A stretch of DNA of 64,000 nucleotides. Source: Merluccius polli. Its lineage: Eukaryota; Chordata; Actinopteri; Gadiformes; Merlucciidae. Both the position numbers and the translations under genes were made by a program. A model generated the notes under the pieces. It did not search any database. It was not told the DNA's origin and was given only the letters and a program-made list of their open reading frames with translations. This document shows positions 47,097 through 58,952 of the stretch, in pieces. The DNA is taken from assembly GCA_030340625.1 (NCBI GenBank), contig JAOPHQ010005692.1, forward strand, positions 62,001 to 126,000, in the 5' to 3' direction. The stretch's first letter is position 1, and every line of letters starts with the position of its first letter.

Positions 47097-48409
47097 ACCA
47101 AGATAACATTTGGGACCTTGGATTGAGTCCTGTCCAGTAAACATTAAGTCTACATACTATCCTTGTTTGTTGATGTATTATGTGAAATAAATATATATAA
47201 TTTTTTTTATGCATATGTTATTGATATGATGCAAATATACACATACTTCAGTTTTTCTATACAATATTATACAAATTATTAGTAAGATTTTGAATTGACT
47301 AGAGACATGAAACCTTTATTTAAATGGTCCCATGCATAATTAATATATCCTTTGCTTTGGCCAAGTGGAACCACAACCTTATAAACACACAACAACAACA
47401 ACAACACACTTTGACACTACAAGTATATACAAACATAATTTGTGGGTATAAATTCAATATTGGTTATAGCTAATTCATATTCAAGTTATTAAAAGCCTTA
47501 TCTGTCTTATCTGATTTAAATTTGTTTACATTTCAAATACTTCCCAAAAGCTTCCCAGGTTAAACATGATGACATAACACATGTACACGCATAACCATCA
47601 TTTTATATTCATAAAAAGAGTAATGGAAAAGTGATTGAATCAGAAATGTAATAGAATAAAAAAATATATAATATTTAGGGTTCAATATTAACACTTGTCC
47701 GCTGGTCCAGGAGAAGTTTATTAATTTGTGGGGCAAGTGAAAGATACATTAAATTAAAAATGAACCAAAAAAATCACAGTGTGGATTTATGTTATATGCT
47801 GTTTATTACTCAGCTATTTAGTTAAATCAGGGTGATAATTATGATATATATTGGGGGGCCACATCCCCCATATATTGAGAGGAGAGCTGAGGAAAGGAGA
47901 GGAGAGAAGAGATGACTGGCTGAGCAGGGGAGAAGATGAGAGACCTGGAGAGGAGAGGTCTTGCAGAGGAGAGGGACAGTCTTGGCAAATGCTTTCGATG
48001 TCAGTGTTTACCCTGTGTGGTGATGCTGAGCAGGATGCTGAGCAGGGTAAACAAATAAGTAAGTAAACGGGGGAGCTGTGGTTTTTCTGGATAAAAATAA
48101 CTATATTGTTTACACTTATCAACCGATTTCAATGAGTCGTTTTTATATTCAATGGTTTATGATTTACATGAAGTACAAAAAAAAAGAGAAACAAAAAAAA
48201 GAGAAAAAAAAGTACTTCCCTGGTCACTGCACGCTGGGTCATGTGCCTCTAGTCAGCAGGAAGGCATCATCAAGCAGTGGGGGGGCCATCCGCTGACTAC
48301 CAACAGAACTGACACGCATAGACAGGGTAGTCCGACATTAAAGGCCCCATGAAATTAACAATACATGTTCCCAGTGTTAAGCCTGTGACTCTGGTTTAAT
48401 TAGTTATTG
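46999..48409. other. Non-coding
   Basis: A (TCTG)n array at 47046-47096, AT-rich sequence, and a GGAGAGGAGA-type purine stretch near 47876-47990. No gene seen. Confidence 0.6.
47046..47096. repeat. (TCTG)n microsatellite
   Basis: About 12 uninterrupted TCTG units shortly downstream of the receptor pseudogene. Confidence 0.97.
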
Positions 48410-49075
48410 GTAACACTTTATAATAACTAAACGCCTTGGAGCATTTACAACGTTTTAGTTAATAGCGAATTCATCATTAGTAAAACATCAACAATACATT
48501 ATTAAATCATTACTAACCTACTAACTAACACGATGTTAAGCATTGATAAACACTCTTACAAATGATTTATTTTGTATTAATAGGGCCTGTGGAGGGTGTA
48601 TGTGGAGTGTGTGTGTTGATGGCTGGTTTACAGCCTCACCTGGCCTGAGTCACACTGATTGGACTCTGGCTGGGTGGGGCTGCACACCTGTGGTGCAGAG
48701 CAATCATGGCACCCAGGATTGCCATCAACACACACACTGGAGGAGGAGCCACTGGCATGGCAGCTTGAACAGCTCAGCAATACCACCTGCTCTCCAATAA
48801 ATATGTTGAACATCTACCCATGTCCTGTGTCGGAGGGCCCCAAGGAAAGCCACTTGGGTGGCGTGTGACAGGAGCAACCCTGCCACAGGGCCATTTATAA
48901 TGTGTTTGATAACTGCACTGTCATACTTTAAAAACAACTTGTTTACCATACCTAAGTATTTTAGTATGATGCAACTAATGCTTACTAAAGCTAGTTGTAA
49001 AGCATTTACTAATCATTAGTTAAGACTTTTGCGTGACCTAATCTAAAGTGAGAACTAACTATGCCTTATATATAC
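48410..49075. mobile_element. Long-inverted-repeat element B (copy of element A), interrupted
   Basis: It starts GTAACACTTTATAATAACTA and follows the left arm of element A to 48587. After a 300-bp insertion it resumes with ATTTATAATGTGTTTGATAAC and follows the left arm inward (AAGCTAGTTGTAAAGCATTT) to about 49075. At 49090-49125 a GGTTGGGAACCACTA hAT-like end follows. Confidence 0.7.
48588..48887. mobile_element. Solo LTR inside element B
   Basis: Exactly 300 bp, starting TGTGGAGGGTG and ending CCCTGCCACA (TG...CA, with TGTGG/CCACA inverted ends). It is flanked by GGGCC at 48583-48587 and 48888-48892. A CCAATAAATATG polyadenylation-like signal near 48795 supports an LTR. A short foldback DNA element with a 5-bp duplication is the alternative. 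Confidence 0.78.
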
Positions 49076-49428
49076 AATGGTAAAATAGGGGTCCCTTAAG
49101 AAAATGGTTGGGAACCACTAATGTAAATCAACTATTGTATAGTCATGCATTTTCTTCAATTAGATTTTGAGCATATGCTACATAACCATTTGGTAATTGA
49201 ATTTAAGTAAATTCAATTAAATTGTGTGGTTTCGGTGTATACAATTTATTTTGTCCTACAATCTATCCAATTTTGGACCACTTCTCTCTCGGTTTTTATG
49301 GTCTATCTCATTTTTTATGGTCTATCTGGTCTATCTCATTAACCTTCCTTTTTTTCACGTGCATTTAATTGATATAAATCTTACTTATTTGATCATCTCT
49401 GAGTCACTGGGCTGTGTGTGTGTGTTTG

Positions 49429-49468
<40 letters not shown>

Positions 49469-51149
49469 TGTGTGTGTGCGTGGCACACAGAACACTTTAA
49501 CCAACAAATCCACAAAAACCCATTTCATAATATCCCCAGGTATGTCAATCAAAAGTCCCATAGCTTCCACATTACTACCCTCTCCTCCAACTCCTCCCCA
49601 TATTCTGAACAACACCCAGCATACGATGTTCTCCAAAGGGATTAATTACTATCAGACACAGTTGATAAGTTGTTTTGTTCCCAGCCAACCTGCATCAGGT
49701 CTCATTAGTAGTAATCCCCAGAGTGTTGGAGAGAGCCTGCGTATTAGTTCTCAATACTGGCCCATGAGTAGTGTTTAGGGCCACTCTAATGATGTGCTAA
49801 AACAGCAGCACGTTGATTTGATGAAACATAAATCATTTGAGGACATATTGATCCCTTGATGGAGGTTTTTTACAGGTATGGGGCGAAATCTAATAGAAAC
49901 TATATACACGTAAATATGTTGCATCTCACATCAGGCAATGATCAATGTCTCAAGTCATTAAATCTGAGTATGTAGTGTTGCATTGTTTTGTTATATGTGT
50001 GCTATAAAGTTTAAAATATGCAAACGAGGTGGATTAAAAAATATAGTGGAGACCACAAAGCAGATCAGCATTATGGTAGGGCAGGTCTAGCGTGACAATA
50101 GGGTAGGGTTTTATTGTGATGCTACATCATCGCTCTGCAAGGCGATGTGGGTGAGTCTATGGAACTAAATAACACAATTTCTACACTATTCTCAGCTTAG
50201 GTCTCACTTGGTTCAACTGGTTCTCTTGCACTAGTTCTCAAAGGCCCATGAGGAGTGGGGGACTCCCATCCACTGATGAAATGAGTTATGTCACTGACCT
50301 TAAAAGGTGGTCCTTGGCCCTGGCTAAGGATGAGGTCTATCTCAGAACTTACTCTGTTCCAACTAGTCATGGAGCACGGAAAATGTTCACGTGAGGATTT
50401 AATTTCAGTGAGTCAATACTCTAAGTGTGCCCCCCGAGAGCCATTTGAATCGTAAAACCTAACTCCATTTTTTCATATTGTCACTAGACAATATGAAAAA
50501 ACTGCTTTTTTGGGCTGTTCCAACCCGTGTCCCATATCCTTGTCTATTATACAATTGGTGGAATGTCATTCTTTTCATTTGGTGATCATTTTAGGCACGA
50601 CACTTCCCCCGGTCTTATGCAGATGTCTAGAATATCTCTCAAGACACCAAGCAGTGGAAGATGCTGGCTGCCTAAAATAATCACCAAATGAAAAGAATGA
50701 CGTTCCATGCAACCTCACTGAGACATATTACATTACAATTCAAGTGGTCATAATCATAGCTCAGTAGACAGCATACACAAATGTAAATATTAATTTTAGC
50801 AATTTAAACAGCAGAGGGCAAAGATAACTTCCTAAATTGTGTTGTGGAACATGGGCATAATTACTAAAAGCACATATCAAATGATTTATTATAGAAAATG
50901 TTTGATTTTGTCCAAGTAGATGCAGCAACTTCAATGTCAACAGGAAACTGCTCCACTGTGGGAGTACATGGCCTGTTAACTCTTCATGATGTGTCATGGG
51001 CTGAATTTAAATCCAAACATAGCAAAGGAATATATTCAAGTGTGGATTATAATTAATTATTTATTGAATTGATTAAATGGAGTAACATACAATAAATCAG
51101 GGCAATATATGACATATGTTTGCATATAATTAATGTAAATCTGTGTGTA
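49076..51149. other. Non-coding, with a GT run and small inverted repeats
   Basis: A GT-rich run at about 49414-49480 and a perfect hairpin near 50468-50503 (TTTTTTCATATTGTC and complement). The rest is AT-rich. No gene seen; short open frames here have no family signature. Confidence 0.6.
50560..50706. mobile_element. 147-bp foldback MITE
   Basis: Arms 50560-50597 and 50669-50706 (GGAATGTCATTCTTTTCATT and complement) pair over 38 bp with few mismatches. No clear target duplication was identified. Confidence 0.65.
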
Positions 51150-51153
51150 GTGA

Positions 51154-51453
51154 GTGTATTTCCCCAGATTTTCCCCAGAACTCGATGCAGACACACTTGC
51201 TGATTATCTTAAAAGTAAACTTAACAGAGTGGTCACCTGTCAGAAAATAGACAATGCATGTAGCAGGGTTGGCTCTTTTAAAGTGACTGCTGAATGTAAT
51301 GATATTGGTGAAATGTACACTCCTGAGCTCTGGCCTGAAGGAGCTCTAATAAGGCGTTATTATGAGCCACGCAAGGCCAGTGGTGCTGGATTACGTCGTG
51401 CGACGTTCGAAAGGGAGGCAAATGTGCCCTCTGGTGGCAACCCGTCGGCATGA
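51154..51453 (+). pseudogene. LINE ORF1, C-terminal remnant
   Basis: About 100 residues remain: FSPELDADTLADYLKSKLNR, VTCQKIDNACSRVGSFKVTA and MYTPELWPEGALIRRYYEPR. This resembles the C-terminal RNA-binding part of ORF1 proteins in two-ORF LINEs. No start codon of its own is present because the element is truncated here. Its TGA (51451-51453) overlaps the ATG of ORF2 (51450-51452) as ATGA, an arrangement used for reinitiation in some LINEs. Confidence 0.75.
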
Positions 51454-51935
51454 AAATGTCAATTCAGGTAATGTCTTACAACTGCCGTGGCCTGCGTCTG
51501 GGTCAGAGTGCAGGGGATAAAGCTTGACGTTCTGTGGTGGACAGTTTGCTCGCAGAATGTGACATTTTATGTTTGCAAGAGACTTTTATTGCTAAACAAG
51601 ACCTAGAGAAACTGAACACTCTTAATAAAAACTTTCTTGGAGTGGGAGAGTCAATGACTGATCTTAGCAAGGCTATAGTCAGAGGCAGAATCCCAGGCGG
51701 GGTGGCTGTGCTTTGGGACAAAATGCTTGATGCTGTGATAAAGCCGATCAGACTTGATGTTGATTGGTATATTGGTATACAATATACTCATAAATGTAAT
51801 AATTTTGTCATTTTAAATACTCCATATGAGTCTAGTGAGAATGAGGTTGAATATCTCAATAGACTGGCTTTTATTAATGCTTTTATCCAAGACAATAGCA
51901 TCTGCAGTGTATATGTTGTTGGGGATATGAATGCT
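51450..51935 (+). pseudogene. LINE ORF2, N-terminal endonuclease part
   Basis: From ATG 51450 the protein reads MKMSIQVMSYNCRGLRLGQS, the start of an apurinic-type endonuclease (SYNCRGL). A TGA at 51525-51527 interrupts it. After the stop, SLLAECDILCLQETFIAKQD and YVVGDMNA continue in frame. The catalytic-site GDMNA falls at the very edge of the DIRS insertion at 51935/51936. The endonuclease resumes at 59290 with DITDSNSLFAKHLT. Confidence 0.88.
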
Positions 51936-51976
51936 GTTCTATTTCATCCTTACTGACCGCCAGAGGCGGTGCTTAA

Positions 51977-52502
51977 AGGGGAACTTGGCAACTCTAGCCA
52001 TTTCTTCGCTGGTTTTCACTTTTGTGGTCGCATGTTTTCTCAACGAGCTCCCCCTACAGGTCTGGGACGTATATTACACAACACTGTCGTAAAAAAACTC
52101 ACTTGCGGCACCCTCCTCCCCCTTTCTACCGCTGCTCATGTGCATTTGTTGCCGGACTTTTTCGTGTGGCGCGATGACTACCGAGGTGGGTAATACATTA
52201 TACACTGTATCATAGAACATTGACATGTATAGCCGGCGTGATTAACCGTTATTGAGGGGGGCGTGTGTGTTTATGTTGAATTGCCGTAAAGCAGTTCGTG
52301 TATCTCGCTCGTTCTCGCTTCTCGCGATACTTCCCATTTCCAATTTACCGGGACGGTAGTCCCAAAGTTGCAAGGCTGGTTTTCCACCTGGGGGCGCTGG
52401 GGGGAGCGGGGATAGGCACCATTAACACCGGAACAGACCATTTAACCATCCAAATGATTTCCAGACGGGTTTATTAAGTTGAAAAAGTTGCCAAGTGCCC
52501 CT
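51977..52502. mobile_element. TTAA element inside the DIRS left terminal repeat
   Basis: A 526-bp element with ends AGGGGAACTTGGCAAC and GTTGCCAAGTGCCCCT, between TTAA at 51973-51976 and 52503-52506. Removing it and one TTAA recreates GTGCTTAAAGCAC-like sequence matching the right DIRS repeat (GTGCTTTAAGCAC). It has no coding capacity. Confidence 0.92.
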
Positions 52503-52574
52503 TTAAAGCACTGGATATATCCACCTCGCGCATGCGCATTTCGAGTACCTAATACCAACATAGTCACCTGTGAC

Positions 52575-53876
52575 TAGGGATGGGAATCGATTAGATTTTT
52601 ACGATTCCGATTCCATTTTCGATTCTGCTTAACGATTCGGTTCTTTATCGATTCTCTTATCGATTCTCATTTGGAAAAAAAGGACAACAAACAGGTCGAT
52701 TAGCGTCATCTTTGTTTAGTTTAGTCATGACCTTACAAACCCAACAACAGTGAGGTCTTAACGTTAGTCCGGAGCGGATCGAAAACGCGACATTCAGAAA
52801 TCGGTATCGCATGCTGTGTGCGCACATTTTTTTGCATGTTGGAAGTAGCCTATTTCCTCCCTTTGAGGAAATATCCACGTTGCAAGTATTGCAAGTTGCC
52901 CTGTTGTCGTCTTTTCTTGTGAAGGGTAGGGATGGGCATAATTAATCGATGATCGATCATTGATCGTTAAGAAATGTGTCGATCAATTTATATTGTTATC
53001 GATCAAAAGGACGTTGTGTTGCATACTGTGAGACTTGAAGCGGTGCCCGGTGATCGCGTCTTTAGTTCCCCGTGTCTGATCGCTGTAATTCGGAGCGTGA
53101 ATATCGGTTGAATATCAAATATCTTTCTAACTTTAAAAAACACTTTAGTATTGTTTAAGCCGATAGTCGCACATCCCTCGTAACTACGCCGTGAAGGTGA
53201 ACCCTCCCGGACTCCGCTATTAACATGAACCGCTCCGCCAGAGGAGCCACACATCCACACGCACCGGACACCAAAATACAAACACACGTTTTACATTTGA
53301 TTGCTTTTAAATAAAGTTGTGTGCAGTTATACGGTTAAATACAATTATTGATTAATGACCGATCGCGTACTGCGGTCAAGACAGCCGTCTCGGTTTCGCG
53401 TGGTCAAGCCAGCCACTCCAACATTTTCAATATTTCCATAAATGTGACATTTTAGCAAAACGTTCAGCCTCATATATGTTTTCTGACTAAGGTATTGCTT
53501 TTAGATAGTTCATGCAATTGTTTCTAAATGTGTGGCTCATCTTTTTGTCGCGAGCCTTTTCCGAGCGCCGGCCGCATATTGTATCGGCATATGTCGGCCT
53601 TTTTTCCCTTTTTTTCAAAACAGTTATACAGTTTAATGCCCACTTTTACTGCCGTGTTTGATTATTGTTGGCCGATACGTAGGCTACTTATTGTAATTGG
53701 AATACAGATTTAGTCTGCTGGCTGCACTGGAGTCGCTACGCAACGTGCGTGGTGACATCATTCGCGTCCACTGGAATCGATAAGGGAATCGTTTGCAAAA
53801 TTGGCAAACGATTCCAAGGAATTGAAACACTGGGAACCGGTTCTCAACAAGAACCGGTTTTCGATTCCCATCCCTA
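52575..53876. mobile_element. hAT-type element inside the DIRS left terminal repeat
   Basis: A 1,302-bp element with ends TAGGGATGGGAATCGAT and ATCGATTCCCATCCCTA-like sequence. It is flanked by a perfect 8-bp duplication CCTGTGAC at 52567-52574 and 53877-53884. At 52926 a second hAT-like start (TAGGGATGGGCATAATTAAT) suggests another insertion or internal duplication; its far end was not found. No transposase recognised. Confidence 0.9.
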
Positions 53877-54456
53877 CCTGTGACCCCCACGTGACACCGG
53901 GAAGGCTATAACTTCCGGTGTCGTTAGAGGATCTGTTCCTTTTCATCTTCTCGCTAAGGCGCAGGTACCGCTGGAAAAGGATTTAAAAAAAAAAGGTTTT
54001 TGATTTACAAGCAAGCCACGTGCAGCCTCGCGACAACTGCCGGAGCCGCGGACAATCCGTCCTCCAGAGGCTGTGGCTAGCCGGTTACATCCGAAGAGGA
54101 GACAGGTAGGTGGTCGACGCTTGTTGGTGAAGGCAGTGTGTTCGCTCCCGCTCCCAGCACGCGTGGGCCCCACTGCTCCCTTATTATCTGTTCTAACCAT
54201 CTAATTTTCAGAACTTACCGGTGGAGACAGCGCTCTCGCCTCACTCCCGGTAACATTTTAAATTTGGTTTGTTTTTTTCCGTTTAGCAGCAGCGCTTACG
54301 CTCAAGCTTATTACTATTTGGTTGTACTGGTGAAGGCAGTGTTCTCGCTCCCGCTCCCGGTAACGCTGCCTTGTTTTGGTTTTTCTGTTTACTTTTAGCA
54401 GCAGCGCTCACGCTCAGGCTAATTGGGTTTCTGGTCACTGGGAAGGGCTTCCGGTG

Positions 54457-55992
54457 ATGCGGATGGTTGGGTGCCCCGCAATGACCCACCTATGTGCCGC
54501 CTGCGCGGCTCCCCTGGAGCCAGAGGACGGCCATGATAGCTGCCCCCCTTGCCTCGGTCTCGAGCACTTGAGGGAGGGCCTCACTGACAGCGCCTGCATG
54601 AATTGCAGGCCCCTGCCGTGGGCACTCAGGCTGGATAGGCTAGCAGGGGTGGAGCAACGGGTGATAGCTGACGACCCCTCTCTCTTAACGGGGCTCCCCC
54701 AAAATCTGCCCGGTTGCTCTCGGCTCCGGCACGGCAGAGCTGTGGCTAAGGGTGCCCCACCCAGAAAGAAGGCGAGGGGCGGGCTGTCCTCCAAGGTGGA
54801 CCAATTGGCAGCTGACATGGAGCAGATGAAGTCGCTCCTCCTGGCCCTTCAGCCTGGGACTGGTCGGGGGCAGGCTGGACTACAGCCTGACCCTCCCTTG
54901 GAGGATGTGCCTCCGTTGGACGATGCCCTGTCGCTCGCGGCTTCGGCTAACTTCTTTAATGAAGTTAGCACTGAAGACGACGCCTCTCACACGCTGGGAG
55001 AGGCCTCCTGCTCCTCTGCTCAGAGCTCTCTGCAGGGTGCAGCGGACACATCTATGGCGGGCATTATGCGCGGGGCTCTGGCTCGCCTGGGGCTCGATGC
55101 CCCGCAGACGGACCCGGGTCAGGCCAGCGCTTTCTTCAGGCGCAAACCTGCTCCGGCCACATTCACCGTTCCCCCTTCAGAGGAGTATGTGAAGGAGCTC
55201 CACGCGTGTTGGAGGGACTCCAGGGCCTTTTCCCATTCGACCACGGATGCCCGGACCTTGGCTGCCATGCAGGATGCGGCACAGGTCGGGTTGGGCCGTA
55301 TGCCGCCAGTTGAGCCGGCCATTGCTTCTCTCATCTTGGCTCCTGATGAGGCTCTGAGGCCAGATGCCAGGTGTCCCCGGCCGCAGTGCAGGGTCACGGA
55401 CGACCTTTTGTCTAAGGCCTACGATTCGGCAGCACGCATGGGTCGCATTGGCAACTCCCTCTCCCACCTACTGCTGGGCCTCTCAACCTCCCTGCAGCAG
55501 GCTCAGGTCGAGCCGTCACTGCAGAGTCTGAGCGACGCCTCACTGCAGGCTTTTGCCCTTATGTCAAGGGAGTTGGGGCGCACAATGTCCACCCTCGTCC
55601 AGACTCGCCGCCAAGTTTGGCTGGCTCAATCACCCCTGACGGAGACATGCAGGAAGGTCGTCCGTGCGGTGCCGGTGGAACCAGGGGAGCTGTTTGGGGC
55701 AGCTGCCCTGGAGGCATTAGAGAGGGCTGCCCGGGCAAGGCAGACCAGACAGGAGCTATCTGGGCTCCACAGGAGCATGTCCACCCCTAGCAGGCCTAGG
55801 GGCCCCTTGGCTATTCCCCAGCGGCGCTCCCAGCCTCATTACCCTGGTGGCCTACGGAGGTCTCAGAGGCCGGTCCAACAGCCCGTGGAGGGGTTTCGGG
55901 CCCCCGAGCGCCCACCCCTTTGGCAGCCGCGTGCCTCACAGCCTAACCAACGCCCCCCCAGAGCCTCAAGAGGCCGAGGGGGCGGGCGCTAG
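54457..55992 (+). CDS. DIRS Gag-like protein
   Basis: An uninterrupted 511-residue frame from ATG 54457 (the frame is open further upstream). A cysteine/histidine cluster near the start (THLCAACAAPLEPEDGHDSC, then PPCLG and ACMNC) looks like a zinc-binding module, as in DIRS ORF1 proteins. The middle is acidic and serine-rich. A coiled-coil-like segment lies near SKVDQLAADMEQMKSLLLAL. The C-terminus is Arg/Pro/Gln-rich and may bind nucleic acid. It ends 4 bases before the ATG of the next frame (55997). Assignment rests on position and weak motif similarity. Confidence 0.8.
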   Translation: MRMVGCPAMTHLCAACAAPLEPEDGHDSCPPCLGLEHLREGLTDSACMNCRPLPWALRLDRLAGVEQRVIADDPSLLTGLPQNLPGCSRLRHGRAVAKGAPPRKKARGGLSSKVDQLAADMEQMKSLLLALQPGTGRGQAGLQPDPPLEDVPPLDDALSLAASANFFNEVSTEDDASHTLGEASCSSAQSSLQGAADTSMAGIMRGALARLGLDAPQTDPGQASAFFRRKPAPATFTVPPSEEYVKELHACWRDSRAFSHSTTDARTLAAMQDAAQVGLGRMPPVEPAIASLILAPDEALRPDARCPRPQCRVTDDLLSKAYDSAARMGRIGNSLSHLLLGLSTSLQQAQVEPSLQSLSDASLQAFALMSRELGRTMSTLVQTRRQVWLAQSPLTETCRKVVRAVPVEPGELFGAAALEALERAARARQTRQELSGLHRSMSTPSRPRGPLAIPQRRSQPHYPGGLRRSQRPVQQPVEGFRAPERPPLWQPRASQPNQRPPRASRGRGGGR

Positions 55993-55996
55993 GCCC

Positions 55997-57951
55997 ATGG
56001 GGTCGGTCGTCGGCTGTTTTTCCCAGCAGCAGCTCAGTTACTGGGCTGCCTGTACTTCAGACCCTTGGGTAGTTTCCACCTTAACCCAAGGGTACGAATT
56101 GCAGTTCCGACGCCGGCCCCTAGCCTGCAGCCGGGTCAAAATGACTATCGTCAGCGACCCGGCGAAGGCCTTAGCTCTGAGCCAGGAGTTGTCCGCCCTC
56201 CTGGCCAAGGGAGCCATCGAGCCAGTGGATCCTCTGCTGCACCCGAGGTTTCTACTCGAGGTACTTCCTCGTGGCAAAAAAAGATGGCGGATTCCGTCCC
56301 ATTCTCGACCTGAGGGGACTCAAGTTCCTGAAGGTACTACCTTTTCACATGCTCACCGCATCAGACACACTGCGGGTGGTGGCCAGGGGCGAATGGTTCA
56401 CTACCGTAGACTTTAAGGACGCATACTTCCACGTCCCGATTGCATCACACCATCAGCGCTTCCTGAGGTTTGCCTTTCGAGGCCGGCACTTCCAGTTCAG
56501 GGTACTTCCCTTCGGCCTCTCCCTCTCTCCGAGGGTATTCACCAGAGTTGTGGCGGCAGCTCTCGCACCCCTGCAAAAACAGGGCATGAAGGTCCTGCCA
56601 TATCTGGACAACTGGCTGGTCTGCGCACCGTCCCAGTCTCAGGTGGCTGGGGATACGGCTCGGCTGCTTCAGCACGCGGCCCGGCTGGGCCTGACGGTGA
56701 ATCTGCTGAAGAGTCACCTGGACCCATCTCAGCAGGTCACATACCTCGGTATGGTTCTGGACTCAGATGCCATGAGGGCCTCTCTGTCACCACGGCGGGT
56801 GGACGACATCCTCCTCCGCCTCCCCCTCTTCGAGTGTGGCAGGATGGTGCCGTTCATTCTCTTCCTCCAGCTCCTAGGCAAACTTACAGCTGCCTCAGCT
56901 GTGGTGCCTCTCGGATTGCTGTCCCTGTGGCCACTGCAGATGTGGCTAAACAGCCTCCATCTGGAACCCAAGTGGCACAGGCACCGGAAGGCACCGGAAG
57001 GTCAGGGTGTCGCAGCGATGCCTCCTCTCTCTGTCCCCATGGAGAAGGAGGCCATATCTGTCGGCCGGTGTACCCATGGGTGCCATCCCGTCCCGTCGGG
57101 AGTTGGTCACCACAGACGCTTGCCTCTCGGGATGGGGAGCGGTGTGGCAGGGCCGGACTGCCCAGGGGCAGTGGCCGGCCCAGGGCAACGCACATATCAA
57201 CGTGCTAGAGCTCCGTGCGGTGCAACTAGCACTCAACCACTTTCTGCCTCAGCTGGAAGGCAAACACGTGCTGGTCCGATCGGACAACAAGTCCACCGTT
57301 GCCCAGATCAACCACCAAGGGGGCACTCGGTCTACACGGCTACTCCGGGTATCTCGGATCCTGCTGACCTGGGCGTATCCCCGCCTGGCCAGCGTGCGGG
57401 CAGTCTTCATCCCAGGGGACCGGAACCAGGTCGCGGACTTCCTGTCGTGACAGAAGCCCCTACCGGGGGAGTGGCGGCTTCACCCGGAGGTGGTGGAGAG
57501 GATATGGGGTCTCTTTGGCAGGGCGGAAGTGGACCTTTTTGCCTCAGAGGAATCCGCTCACTGCCCCCTCTGGTTCTCCTGGACGGAGGTGACCAGTCCC
57601 CTCGGACAGGACGCCTTGGCTCACGACTGGCCAATGAGTCCTCTGTATGCCTTCCCACCACTGCCGCTGATTCTTCCCACACTCCAGAGGGTGCTCCTGC
57701 GGGGTCACAGGCTACTTCTGGTGGCCCCCTTTTGGCCAGGGACACTCTGGTTTCCAGGCTCTGCTGCAGCTCTCCATGGCGCCTCCCCGACAGGAAGGAC
57801 CTCCTGTCACAACTGGGGGGTCGAATTTGGCACCAAGACCCCCGCCGCCTCCAGCTCTGGGTTTGGCCACTGCAGGGCCCGACCCACTGCTGAGCTTCTA
57901 TACGGCGTCCGTCAGGAACACTATCCTGAACGCCAGGGCGCCATCTACTAG
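55997..57951 (+). pseudogene. DIRS reverse transcriptase and RNase H, several lesions
   Basis: The frame starts MGSVVGCFSQQQLSYWAACT. A frameshift at about 56241-56255 precedes VAKKDGGFRPILDLRGLKFL, then VDFKDAYFHVPI, LPFGLSLSPRVF and PYLDNWLVC. The catalytic loop is YLDN where YLDD is expected. A 10-bp tandem duplication (GCACCGGAAG twice, 56981-57000) shifts the frame before RNase H. RNase H shows TTDACLSGWGAVW, INVLELRAVQLAL, VRSDNKSTVAQIN and PGDRNQVADFLS. A TGA at 57448-57450 then interrupts it, and the frame stays open to 57951, overlapping the recombinase gene. Confidence 0.9.
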
Positions 57952-58912
57952 GGCACAGTACGAGAACAGATGGAAGCTGTTCTCCGACTGGTGTAACGGG
58001 AAGGCAGCAGACCCAGTACGCTGCCCCGTGGCCATCGTGCTGGAGTTCCTGCAGTCCCTCCACGATAGTGGTCGCTCCCACTCCACCCTGAGGGTCTATG
58101 TGGCTGCTATTTCTTCCCGGCATGAAGGGGTCGACGGAGCCACGGTGGGGTGCCACAGGTTGGTGTCCCTCTTTCTTAGAGGGGCTCTGCGGCTGCGTCC
58201 CCCTAGCACCCTGAGGGCCCCAGCATGGGACCTGCCCCTGGTGTTGGAGGCCATGTCGTTACCTCCGTTTGAGCCCTTGACCCAGGTAGGGTTAAAGTGG
58301 CTGTCCATGAAGGTGGCTTTCCTGCTGGCCATTACATCCGCAAAGCAGGTCGGGGAATTGCAGGCCCTATCCGTGGCAGAGACGTGCCTGCGGTGGAACC
58401 CTGATGGCTCAGGGGTAGTCCTATGGCCGAATGTGGCATTTCTACCCAAGGTGCTTTCACACACCCATCTCAACCAGCCTATCCGGCTCGCTCGTTTTGA
58501 CTCCCCATCTGAGGAGGGTAGATCTGAGCTGCTCTGCCCGGTACGGGCGCTTAGGGCCTACATTGCTGCTACTGCCGGCATCCGACAGTCAGAGCAATTG
58601 TTCGTGTGTCACGGCGGCCCTAACAGGGGTTGTGCTCTGTCGAAACAGCGACTGTCCCATTGGGTCGTCGACGCCATCGCGCACGCCTATGGGGCCAGTG
58701 GCCGTCCCCCACCATCTGGGGTGAGGTGCCACTCCACCAGAAGCGTTGCAACCTCATGGGCTGCACTAAGAGGGGTGCCCCTGGAGGCTATCTGTGCTGC
58801 AGCATCATGGGCAATGCCTGGCACTTTCACAAGGTTTTATCGTGTCAACGTCGCCGGCCACTGTCCAATGGCGGCGGTCCTACGGCCAAGCTCTGCTGAC
58901 TCCAAGGAGTGA
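57776..58912 (+). CDS. DIRS tyrosine recombinase, open frame but catalytic Arg replaced
   Basis: A 378-residue protein expected to integrate the circular DNA copy. The N-terminal core-binding part has STRAQYENRWKLFSDWCN and GRSHSTLRVYVAAISSRHEG. The catalytic part has AITSAKQVGELQAL, where DIRS enzymes normally have R in place of Q. Further on come CHSTRSVATSWAALRGV (the H-x-x-R box) and TFTRFYRVNV with the nucleophile tyrosine. The frame is full length without stops, and its start overlaps the end of the RT frame by about 175 bp. Loss of the first arginine should abolish activity. Confidence 0.92.
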   Translation: MAPPRQEGPPVTTGGSNLAPRPPPPPALGLATAGPDPLLSFYTASVRNTILNARAPSTRAQYENRWKLFSDWCNGKAADPVRCPVAIVLEFLQSLHDSGRSHSTLRVYVAAISSRHEGVDGATVGCHRLVSLFLRGALRLRPPSTLRAPAWDLPLVLEAMSLPPFEPLTQVGLKWLSMKVAFLLAITSAKQVGELQALSVAETCLRWNPDGSGVVLWPNVAFLPKVLSHTHLNQPIRLARFDSPSEEGRSELLCPVRALRAYIAATAGIRQSEQLFVCHGGPNRGCALSKQRLSHWVVDAIAHAYGASGRPPPSGVRCHSTRSVATSWAALRGVPLEAICAAASWAMPGTFTRFYRVNVAGHCPMAAVLRPSSADSKE

Positions 58913-58952
58913 GGTGGTTGTGACATTGTTGGTATGGTCATCCAGTGCTTTA

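Noticed and set aside
56946..58156. Long minus-strand frames across the DIRS element
   Set aside because: GC-rich coding DNA leaves antisense frames open. They have no conserved motifs.
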